From CAZADA01 sp964526675 (GTDB taxonomy: Bacteria > Pseudomonadota > Alphaproteobacteria > Caulobacterales > Maricaulaceae), in contig CAZGLY010000055.1 in assembly GCA_964526675.1 (NCBI GenBank), forward strand, positions 1 to 18,053: a DNA stretch of 18,053 bases, in the 5' to 3' direction. The number at the start of each line of letters is the position of its first letter. Position 1 is the first letter of the stretch. This document shows, piece after piece, positions 1-6,399 of this stretch. A program made the translations under genes and the position numbers. A model generated the notes under the pieces. That model ran no database searches and was not told the origin of the DNA. It was given only the letters and a program-made list of their open reading frames with translations.

Positions 1-753
1 GCAGTCCTGAAAGCAAAAGGGCTCCACCAGAGCCGGCCTGAGAACCGGCAACTGATCGCGGGGGCGGGTTTGCGCCACAGCCTGGGTCGCGTTGATGAAC
101 GCCAGTTCCGCCGGTTGGCCCGGCCGCCGGATCTCTTCAGCGAGCGCAATGGCGTAGGCGCCGTCGTCGGGCGTGGTCGCGTCCGCCATGGTCGAAAGAG
201 CTAGGAGCAAGCCGGGGCGTTCCGGCACCACCTCGAAGCCGCGCCCGCCGCGGGAGAAACTGTTGCGGCAGGCGTCATACACCACGAACAAGGCGCCCGC
301 GCCGGCGTTCTCCAACACATCAACCACACGGTCCAGCCGCACGCCGCGCAGCGCCACTTCCCGCGCGTTGGCGATCGACGTGCGCGCCGGGAGCATGAAG
401 TTGCGCCGCCGCGCCTCGGAGACCGCCACGGCGCCATGGCCCGCGTAATAGAAGAAGCCGACGGCGGTCGGGCCCGCATCCTCAAGGGCGTCCGCGAACG
501 CCACGACAGCGCCTTCGATCGCCGCCGCATCCGCGTCGAGAACGCGCGTGACGGCAAAGTCAGCGTCCTCCAGCGCGCGCTGCAAGTCGCGCACATCGCC
601 ATGAGGGCGGCGCAAGCGGCCCGGATCGGATGGATAGGCTTCGTTGCCGATCAGCAGCGCCAAACGCGGCTCGCTTTGAGCGGAGGCCCGATCGCCCTGG
701 AGCACGGCCATGATCACCATGGCGAGCATCCAACTAAGAACACCAACGCGCAT
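1..753 (-). CDS. Secreted caspase-like (peptidase C14) protein, partial at left edge, probably a caspase-FGE fusion
   Basis: The reading frame is open from ATG at 753 to the left edge (251 residues, no stop). GGAG lies 8 nt upstream of the ATG. A signal peptide covers about residues 1-26, ending ASAQ. The caspase-like p20 core follows: a first strand LALLIGNEAY (31-40), the catalytic His106 in FYYAGHG and the catalytic Cys162 in VYDACRN. In the family this His-Cys dyad cleaves after basic or acidic residues; here it would act in the periplasm or outside the cell. The last visible residues, FCFQDC, resemble FRDCAEC at the start of the FGE-sulfatase part of the caspase protein at 12644-14578. 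I infer that this is a paralogue whose FGE half lies beyond the window, though without the long Pro-Thr linker. It is transcribed away from the membrane protein gene at 1034. The caspase call is firm; the fusion is inference from a short match. Confidence 0.85.
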   Translation of the reverse strand, partial: MRVGVLSWMLAMVIMAVLQGDRASAQSEPRLALLIGNEAYPSDPGRLRRPHGDVRDLQRALEDADFAVTRVLDADAAAIEGAVVAFADALEDAGPTAVGFFYYAGHGAVAVSEARRRNFMLPARTSIANAREVALRGVRLDRVVDVLENAGAGALFVVYDACRNSFSRGGRGFEVVPERPGLLLALSTMADATTPDDGAYAIALAEEIRRPGQPAELAFINATQAVAQTRPRDQLPVLRPALVEPFCFQDC

Positions 754-1033
754 CGCTCAATCTCCAGCCCGTTCGTCTGTCTTGCCACAACAATCGCGGG
801 GGTTGCACGCGCCTTTGTGAGGCTGCGCGAGATCGTTTCACCGCAGGCGTGCATCCCATGGCGCAGAGCCAGCCTGGGCGTCGTTTGAGGTCGGCGTGAC
901 TCATCGGGACGGGGAGGGCGCACGGTGTCCGGTGCGCCGACCGAAAACACTGCTGACGCTGCACTTCGTCGCGGTTGTGCCGATTGCAGTTGCACCGCAA
1001 ATGGTTAACGCTGCCGTTGGGCTGGAGGGGGTG
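754..1033. other. Intergenic region between divergent genes; no gene seen
   Basis: These 280 bp separate the caspase gene (leftward) from the membrane protein gene (rightward) and should hold both promoters. I see no convincing -35/-10 pair. A 7-bp inverted repeat, GGCGCAC at 917-923 with GTGCGCC at 932-938, could be an operator or a small RNA hairpin. The rightward frame is open from 896, but no good ribosome site precedes that codon and the N-terminal extension looks non-coding. Confidence 0.4.
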
Positions 1034-3100
1034 ATGGCGGCGGATCCGCAGGACACGGACGACGATGCGCGTGCTGACGCGCGTGCAAACGTCGTGCATC
1101 TACCGCCGCGGCAAGTCCCGCCACGGGCGCCGCGGCGTCGTGACGTGAGCGCCCATCCCATCGGGGGGCTCGCCGCCGTGTTGCTCATTCTGGCTGTCGC
1201 CGGCGTGTGGTTCTTGGCTCATTTCGTTGGCGGGTCGCGTTCCGGCGCGGCGGGGGCCAATCTTATTCATGGCCAATACGGTCTTGTCGCGATGGGCCTG
1301 ATCGGAACTCTGTTCGTCGCCTCTGCGTGGCATGGCAAGTGTGGGGACAGTCCGATCGACCCCCCGCCGCCCTGGCGCGGCGCTTTCCATGTCGTGTTCG
1401 GATGGCTCGGTCACGTTCTGTCGGTGATCGACCGCGAGCTGGTGCTCAGTGTTGCGGCGCTGTGCGGAGGTCATGCAACGCGCTTGGTCTGGCGCGCGAT
1501 CCATTTCATCGCCTTCTTTGGGGCGGCGTTGGCGGTCACATGGCTCGCGCCGCCGGCTTGGGGCTTGGTTGGCGCGGGTGTCGCGCTGGTCGGGGTCGTC
1601 GCCTTGTTTCGGCGTTGGGCTTGGGTGGAAGAGGATCGTCGGCGCTATGTGATCACCGGTCGATACGACGTAGCCAAGGACTCCGCCATCAGCCTTGGCT
1701 TTGAGCTCGAATACCGTGTCGTCGCCCTCACAGCGCTTATCGTCCTTATGGCGATCATGCCGCTGGCGCTGCGGCAGGCCAGCGGGCCAGGCTGGTTCAC
1801 CACCGCTACGGGCGACCCGGCGACGACCATCTCGATTTCCGAATGGATGTTGTTTTTCGGGGGCGAGGTGGCGAAAGCGGCCCCGTTTCTTGACTGGTCG
1901 GAGGTGTACGGCGCTGAAACCGCCACCGTTATTCGGGTCACGCCCGGTTGGGGACAGCACGCGGTGTTCGCAGTGCGCGCGTTGATTGACCTTTTGGTGC
2001 TCGCCGGGTTGATCCAGGCGCTCGACTTGGCCGGCCGGTGGGCGCGTCAAAAGGAGGCGTTCAACAACCCAAACATCCCAGACAACATCGTTGACCCTTT
2101 TATGGAGCGCGCGATGTTCGCTGATATCGTCGCGAAGACGATGCCCCGCGGACGGCCCGCCGTGAACCCACGCATCGTCGCGGGCATTCGGGACGCACTT
2201 CAAGGACCGATTCTGACTTATAAGGGCCGTCAAATCCAACGGATCCTCGGCGAGGGGGAAGCGCCCAAGACCTGGTGGCCGACTCACGCCACCGCCGCCG
2301 CCATCATCCGCCCGCACAGCAGCGCGCTGAAACCATTGCCCAATTACGTCACGCGTCTTTACAGAGAGAGTATCGATGTCGCGATGTCCGCCTCTGACGA
2401 CGCGTCCGCGCCCCTCCACTGGCGCACGCGCGTGGCCGGCATCCTGTCGGTGATGGCGACGACCGCGCCGGGCTATGCGGAAGAGCGACGGGCCGCGCTC
2501 GACGCGCTCCCAAACTTCCTGGTGGCTGATGATCCGGTGGTGTGGAGCGCCGTTTCGTCGGGGTTGGTTGAGTTTGCGGCGCACCCGGACTTTCCGGCGA
2601 CACGGACGCTGCGCGAGTTTGAGGCGCGCTTGGCCCCCACGCCGGCGATCCAGTCGCCCCATCGGACCATGTTTTACCACACGGTGCTCGTCGAACTCGC
2701 TCACGCTGAAGGGCCCAACGGCGTCCAACCGCATGGCGAGGCCGCCGCCACCCTGTTGATTGGCCACGTCAACAGTCTCGCCACCGTTGTCACCACGCTG
2801 GCCGATGCGCGCCATGGCGACGACAGCACGGGCGAGCGCATTTCTGATGCACGACCGCGGACGGTTGAGGTTCTGCGACTGCTGCGATCGGCGATCGCCG
2901 CGATTGAACGCCTGCAATTCCAGGCTGGCTCCCAACGCGAAGCCGCCGCCGATGCGTGTGCGCACGTTGCTGACGCGCTTGAGCCGGGGCCTCGTGACGT
3001 TCGGCGGTTTGCGCCGTGGGTTCTGAGCCAACGGGTGCGCAGGGCGGCCGTCCGGTTTCGCGATGCGTCCCGCCGCGCCGAGGAGCAAACCATCCCATGA
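1034..3100 (+). CDS. Multi-pass membrane protein with large soluble C-terminal domain, unknown function
   Basis: A 688-residue protein I do not recognise. I chose ATG 1034 because GGAGG at 1024-1028 sits 5 nt upstream; the frame extends further upstream without a good ribosome site. After an acidic then Arg/Pro-rich tail (1-40), hydrophobic segments lie near residues 45-64, 82-98, 155-172, 175-192, 229-247 and 309-332, giving about six membrane passes. Residues 335-688 form a mostly hydrophilic, Ala/Arg-rich helical domain with no motif I can name. The long loop 250-308 is probably periplasmic. A GC-rich hairpin follows the stop, and the next gene in the same direction also encodes a membrane protein. 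They could be functionally linked, but the 213-bp gap and the hairpin argue against tight coupling. An enzymatic role is not indicated. Confidence 0.75.
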   Translation: MAADPQDTDDDARADARANVVHLPPRQVPPRAPRRRDVSAHPIGGLAAVLLILAVAGVWFLAHFVGGSRSGAAGANLIHGQYGLVAMGLIGTLFVASAWHGKCGDSPIDPPPPWRGAFHVVFGWLGHVLSVIDRELVLSVAALCGGHATRLVWRAIHFIAFFGAALAVTWLAPPAWGLVGAGVALVGVVALFRRWAWVEEDRRRYVITGRYDVAKDSAISLGFELEYRVVALTALIVLMAIMPLALRQASGPGWFTTATGDPATTISISEWMLFFGGEVAKAAPFLDWSEVYGAETATVIRVTPGWGQHAVFAVRALIDLLVLAGLIQALDLAGRWARQKEAFNNPNIPDNIVDPFMERAMFADIVAKTMPRGRPAVNPRIVAGIRDALQGPILTYKGRQIQRILGEGEAPKTWWPTHATAAAIIRPHSSALKPLPNYVTRLYRESIDVAMSASDDASAPLHWRTRVAGILSVMATTAPGYAEERRAALDALPNFLVADDPVVWSAVSSGLVEFAAHPDFPATRTLREFEARLAPTPAIQSPHRTMFYHTVLVELAHAEGPNGVQPHGEAAATLLIGHVNSLATVVTTLADARHGDDSTGERISDARPRTVEVLRLLRSAIAAIERLQFQAGSQREAAADACAHVADALEPGPRDVRRFAPWVLSQRVRRAAVRFRDASRRAEEQTIP

Positions 3101-3120
3101 GCGTCGCCCATTGCGACCGA

Positions 3121-3148
3121 CGCGACGGGGTCTAAGGCCCCCGTCGCG
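3121..3148 (+). terminator. GC-rich hairpin after the membrane protein gene
   Basis: A perfect 10-bp inverted repeat (CGCGACGGGG at 3121-3130, CCCCGTCGCG at 3139-3148, 8-nt loop) begins 21 nt after the stop codon at 3100. Its position suggests a transcription terminator or 3'-end stabiliser. No T-run follows, so it is not a classic intrinsic terminator. Confidence 0.45.
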
Positions 3149-3313
3149 CGTGTCGCAGGCCGCCCATGCGACCAACCCCTCGTCACAAGCCCTGATCACA
3201 AGCTCCGGGTCAGAAGCCGCGGCCACACGCTTGGGTCTGGGGCGGCGACACGCGCCGTTGTCGCCCCCCTTGCCGCGGGGTATCGGATACCGTGGGTCGG
3301 CATGGGGGTGTGC

Positions 3314-5002
3314 ATGGACGGGGACGCAACCGGGTTCTGGGGCGTGCTGGGCGAAGACCTGGCGGAGGGCGCCGAAGCGTTCGCGCTCATGCTGGGCGCC
3401 GGGCTGGCGTGGCTCGACCAGACGCTGCCCGGCGGGCTCTCGATCCCGGTCGTCGCTGGATGGGTCCTTAGCTTCATGGGCGCCATTTGGTTCTGGCTCA
3501 TCGCGCCCCAAGACGACGGCACGCAGGCGCTGGGGCGTTTCCTCCAGCGTGATCGCCTCCCGCAACGCTACTCCGCCGCGGTCAATCGCCTTTTATGGTG
3601 GACGGCCAAATGGATCGGCGATGACGCGGGGCTGGGGCGCGATGGGTCTGACCCGGCGATCTCCGGGCGGCTGTTCAACCGGCTGCTGCTCTACGCCTTC
3701 CTCTATCCCGTGCTCACCGCGCTGGCGATGTGGATCGCGGTCGGGGACGCCGGACCCGCCGGCGCGGCGTTGGGGCTGGAGGCGGACGCGGCCCTTTGGC
3801 GACGGATCGCCGCGGCGACGTTGGGCGGTCTTGCGGTGGGGTGGGTGTTCTTCGCACGCTGGGTCAGCACCCGCCCGGCCAAAGGAATGGCCGGGCGGGT
3901 GCTGCGTCCTGTCGCTGGCGCTGGCGCTTTCGCTGGCGCTGTCGCTGGCGCTGGCGCTGTCGCTGGCGCTGGCGCTTTCGCTGGCGCTTTCGCTGGCGCT
4001 GTCGCTGGCGCTGGCGCTTTCGCTGGCGCTTTCGCTGTCGTTGGCGCTGGCGCTTTCGCTGGCGCTGGCGCTTTCGCTGTCGCTGGCGCTGGCGCTTTCG
4101 CTGGCGCTTTCGCTGTCGTTGGCGCTGTCGCTGGCGCTGGCGCTTTCGCTGTCGCTGTCGCTGGCGCTGGCGCTGTCACTTTCGCTGGCGCTGTCGTCTG
4201 GGCTCATTCGCGCCGCCAGCTCGCTTGGGTGTGGCCGGCCTACGCCGCGACCATGCTCGCTGCGGCGGCGTGGGTCGCCGCCACGGCGCGGCCCGACTCT
4301 GCGGCCAACGCAGAAACGATCGCGGGCCTTCTCGTTTTCCTGGTCGCCCTGCCGCTGGTGAACGCGGTGTTCGACGGCGTTTCCGTGGGCCTCACCCGCG
4401 CGCTCTTGCGCCTCAGCGTCGGCGCGCGCGCCATCGCGGCGAAGCTGGCGTTGTCGCTGGCGGACCTGGTCGCCGCGATCGCGTTCCTGACCGCCTTGGT
4501 GTTCACCGTCGGCTTCGCCATCGCCGCGCTCAACCAACTGCATCTGGGGAGCCCGGCCGCGCGCCTAATGCTTGACCTCGACGCCGTGCACGCCGCCATC
4601 CGCGCGGAGCCCGGCCACCCGCGCAATTACTGGGTCTACGTCACCCTGCTGTCGACGCTGATCCCAACCTTCGTGCACGCGGCCGTCGCCGCCGCGGCGC
4701 TGGGCCTGGTTCCCATGCCTTTCCTGCCCTCGCCGAAGCGGATTGGCGCGGCGCTTGTAGCCCGCGAGGTGGAGGAAAACCGCGCGCGCCAGGGCTGGTT
4801 CGCGTTCAGCCTTGCGGTGCATTGGAGCGTGAACGCCGGCCTCGCGCTCGCGGCCTTGGCGGGGATCGCCTTCCTTGGTTTCATCACGTTCCATGGCGCC
4901 CAGGCGCTGGTGAGCGTCTCTGAAGCGGGCCAGGCGCTGGCCCAGTCCCTCATTTCCCCCGACATGGCGGGGCTGTTCCCGTTCGCGCCGGCGGGGGACT
5001 AA
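3314..5002 (+). CDS. Membrane protein interrupted by a 96-residue Ala/Gly/Phe/Val repeat tract
   Basis: Two in-frame ATGs exist, 3302 and 3314. I favour 3314 because a G-run at 3304-3308 lies 5 nt upstream; this gives 562 residues, and starting at 3302 adds four. In the 3314 numbering, hydrophobic segments lie near residues 41-63, 122-142 and 163-181. The strictly alternating tract at residues 200-295 then pairs Gly, Phe or Val with Ala. Further hydrophobic segments follow at roughly 304-320, 335-353, 385-408 and 455-480, with another close to the C-terminus. Sequence resumes in frame on both sides of the repeat, so the repeat is translated if the gene is expressed. The tract is hydrophobic enough to form several membrane helices, or it could be a flexible insertion. 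The family is unknown to me. Alanine in the repeat is almost always GCT, a codon little used in the flanking gene, which points to expansion of a short DNA unit. Confidence 0.75.
   Translation: MDGDATGFWGVLGEDLAEGAEAFALMLGAGLAWLDQTLPGGLSIPVVAGWVLSFMGAIWFWLIAPQDDGTQALGRFLQRDRLPQRYSAAVNRLLWWTAKWIGDDAGLGRDGSDPAISGRLFNRLLLYAFLYPVLTALAMWIAVGDAGPAGAALGLEADAALWRRIAAATLGGLAVGWVFFARWVSTRPAKGMAGRVLRPVAGAGAFAGAVAGAGAVAGAGAFAGAFAGAVAGAGAFAGAFAVVGAGAFAGAGAFAVAGAGAFAGAFAVVGAVAGAGAFAVAVAGAGAVTFAGAVVWAHSRRQLAWVWPAYAATMLAAAAWVAATARPDSAANAETIAGLLVFLVALPLVNAVFDGVSVGLTRALLRLSVGARAIAAKLALSLADLVAAIAFLTALVFTVGFAIAALNQLHLGSPAARLMLDLDAVHAAIRAEPGHPRNYWVYVTLLSTLIPTFVHAAVAAAALGLVPMPFLPSPKRIGAALVAREVEENRARQGWFAFSLAVHWSVNAGLALAALAGIAFLGFITFHGAQALVSVSEAGQALAQSLISPDMAGLFPFAPAGD
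3865..3904. repeat. Perfect 16-bp inverted repeat next to the hexamer tract
   Basis: The left arm 3865-3880 (CAGCACCCGCCCGGCC) and right arm 3889-3904 are exact reverse complements, separated by the 8-nt loop AAAGGAAT. It lies inside the coding sequence and ends 7 bp before the hexanucleotide repeat. It would form a very stable hairpin in single-stranded DNA or RNA. No T-run follows, so a standard terminator is unlikely. Confidence 0.9.
3911..4198 (+). repeat. Tandem hexanucleotide array, 48 units
   Basis: The array is 288 bp of in-frame 6-bp units of the form GGC-GCT, TTC-GCT or GTC-GCT, encoding Gly-Ala, Phe-Ala and Val-Ala. Only four units break the Ala codon: two GTT, one ACT and a final GTC. 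The order of unit types partly repeats at a higher level, with the series Gly, Gly, Phe, Gly, Phe recurring. Because the unit is a multiple of three, gain or loss of units keeps the frame and changes the protein by two residues per unit. Confidence 0.95.
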
Positions 5003-5005
5003 CAC

Positions 5006-5036
5006 CGGGCGCGTGGGGACGTCGCTGTCCCGCCCG
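5006..5036 (+). terminator. Possible interrupted hairpin after the repeat membrane protein
   Basis: Just after the stop at 5002, CGGGC (5006-5010) can pair with GCCCG (5032-5036), and GGGAC (5016-5020) with GTCCC (5027-5031), leaving a one-sided bulge. No T-run follows. It is a weak candidate terminator between this gene and the AraC-type regulator. Confidence 0.3.
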
Positions 5037-5130
5037 CTTGCCCGAGGCGGATGGCCCGAAGATGAGGCCGAAGCCAGCGTCGCTTTGCGCCCAAAATGCG
5101 GGACCGGCTTCTCAACCGCGCCGTCACCTT

Positions 5131-5142
5131 GCACACTTGTGC
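5131..5142. promoter_or_regulatory. Short inverted repeat upstream of the AraC-type gene
   Basis: GCACA-CT-TGTGC is a perfect 5-bp inverted repeat with a 2-nt spacer, 26 bp upstream of the chosen GTG start. It could be an autoregulatory operator, but it is short enough to occur by chance. Confidence 0.2.
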
Positions 5143-5157
5143 GGCACAGACGCTCTC

Positions 5158-5163
5158 GGAGGA
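5158..5163 (+). promoter_or_regulatory. Ribosome binding site setting a GTG start for the AraC-type regulator
   Basis: GGAGGA lies 5 nt before GTG at 5169, an ideal spacing. It favours this GTG over the ATG at 5193, which has no comparable site, and over the first in-frame start at 5013. Confidence 0.7.
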
Positions 5164-5168
5164 CACGC

Positions 5169-6263
5169 GTGCCCCTCGCCGCGCCCGACGCCATGGCCGA
5201 CACCGCCTGCGCGCGCCTTGGCGAGATCCGCTTTTTGGAGACGCTGCTCGCCAAGGCCGGGCTCGACAGCGCGCGCGTGCTGCGCGATGTGGGCGTCCCG
5301 GACGATTTGTTTCGGCGCGATGACGACGCGACCTTGCCGCTTCCGGCGTACTTCCGTGTCCTCGAACGGTTGAGCGACGCGCTGGGCGACGAAACCGTCA
5401 CGGCGTCCGCGCGGCCGCTGCGCCCGGGGACGGCCCGGCTGGTCATTGGCGGGGTGGCGCGCGGCATGACGCTGGTCGCGGCGATGGAGCACATCGCGGA
5501 GGCGTACAATGTGGTGCACGCCGGCGACTACAATCGGGTCGTCCAGCGGGACGATCGGCTCATCTACACCATCGATGATCGCGATTTTCCGTTTGCGGTT
5601 GAAGCGCTCGGCCCGACGCGCCACGCCTTTATGGAGAGCGTGCTGGTCTTTCTGCACGCGATCGTGTGCGAGCTCGCCGCGGCGTCGATCCACGACGCGG
5701 TGTTGGAGGTGGAGACGCGGCGCCCCGCCGCTACGCCCGGCGGCGCCTTTCTGGCGCTGTGGCGCGCGCCGATCCGCTATGGATCCGACACTTACGCCAT
5801 TCACTACAGCCCCGGCGCGGCTCATGTGCCGGCGCGCGCGGCCGCCGACACCGCGTTCGCCGACGCGCCGGTCTATCGGGTGATCGCTGAGCGGGTCGCG
5901 GCCGCCTACGCCGACCGCGGCGCGCGCGGGTCGTGGCGTGAGGAGGTCGAGGCGGTGCTGCGCGCCGGCCGCTATGACCAGGGGCAGGTGGCCCGCGCGT
6001 TGGGCGTCAGCGCGTCGTCTTTGCGCCGGCGTCTGACCGACGAAGGCGTCACCTTTCGCGCTCTGAAGGCCGCGGCGCGCGACGAGCAGGCCAAGGCCTT
6101 GCTTGCGCGGGGCCATTCGATCCATGAGGTCGCCGAACGCCTGGCGTACTCCGACGCCCGCAGCTTTGCGCGTGCGTTCTTCGCCCACAATCGGCTGACG
6201 CCGTCGGCTTATCAGGTGGGCTTGGGCGCCAGCGCCGGCCCCGCGACCGCATCCGGCGCGTAG
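5169..6263 (+). CDS. AraC-family transcriptional regulator
   Basis: A 364-residue DNA-binding protein. The N-terminal two thirds (about 10-210) match the general pattern of the arabinose-binding-like domain found in OruR/ArgR-type AraC regulators. The C-terminal region, about 265-350, holds the double helix-turn-helix. Its first helix pair is in DQGQVARALGVSASSLRRRL and the second unit contains SIHEVAERLAYSDARSFARA followed by LTPSAYQ, the typical end of the AraC fold. The ligand cannot be read from the sequence. The gene directly precedes, on the same strand, a TonB-dependent receptor and a 3-hydroxybutyrate oligomer hydrolase. The simplest inference is that it controls them in response to a hydroxybutyrate-derived signal. 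Start choice rests on the GGAGGA-GTG arrangement; starting at ATG 5193 would remove eight residues. Confidence 0.9.
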   Translation: MPLAAPDAMADTACARLGEIRFLETLLAKAGLDSARVLRDVGVPDDLFRRDDDATLPLPAYFRVLERLSDALGDETVTASARPLRPGTARLVIGGVARGMTLVAAMEHIAEAYNVVHAGDYNRVVQRDDRLIYTIDDRDFPFAVEALGPTRHAFMESVLVFLHAIVCELAAASIHDAVLEVETRRPAATPGGAFLALWRAPIRYGSDTYAIHYSPGAAHVPARAAADTAFADAPVYRVIAERVAAAYADRGARGSWREEVEAVLRAGRYDQGQVARALGVSASSLRRRLTDEGVTFRALKAAARDEQAKALLARGHSIHEVAERLAYSDARSFARAFFAHNRLTPSAYQVGLGASAGPATASGA

Positions 6264-6266
6264 CGG

Positions 6267-6281
6267 GCGCCGCGACGGCGC
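6267..6281 (+). terminator. Small hairpin just after the regulator gene
   Basis: GCGCCG (6267-6272) and CGGCGC (6276-6281) form a 6-bp stem with a CGA loop, 3 nt after the stop codon. No T-run follows, so terminator function is uncertain. Confidence 0.3.
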
Positions 6282-6361
6282 GTGAGCGAAAATGTCCTCA
6301 CCGCTCGCGCGCTAGTGTCATCGCCGCCGCATCGCGCGGGGCGTACCCTCGAATTTGAGAA

Positions 6362-6378
6362 AATCGCATCAAGCGATT
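6362..6378. promoter_or_regulatory. Candidate operator or leader hairpin before the receptor gene
   Basis: AATCGC-ATCAA-GCGATT is a perfect 6-bp inverted repeat with a 5-nt spacer, ending 21 bp before the receptor's ATG at 6400. It is less GC-rich than its surroundings, as many regulator sites are. It could bind the neighbouring AraC-type protein or form a leader stem near the ribosome site at 6387-6392. No second copy was found by eye before the other genes of the cluster. Confidence 0.3.
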
Positions 6379-6399
6379 GGGGATCTGGGGAGACACACC

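Noticed and set aside
896..1033. N-terminal extension of the membrane protein starting at 896
   Set aside because: There is no convincing ribosome site before 896, whereas GGAGG at 1024-1028 is ideally placed for ATG 1034.
1100..3565. Long open frame on the minus strand (over 800 codons)
   Set aside because: It is an antisense shadow of the GC-rich membrane protein genes. Its translation is Arg/Pro/Gly-rich without domains, and no ribosome site supports it.
3911..4198. CRISPR array or non-coding satellite
   Set aside because: There are no spacers and no 24-40 bp repeats; the units are 6 bp, contiguous and in frame with the surrounding gene.
3593..4543. Antisense Ser-Asp/Ser-Glu-Ala repeat protein, and Leu-Ala-Leu-Ser or Arg-Trp repeat proteins in the other plus frames
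   Set aside because: The hexamer units contain no stop codon in the frames read on either strand, so long open frames there are automatic. Only the 3314-5002 frame continues into sensible protein on both sides.
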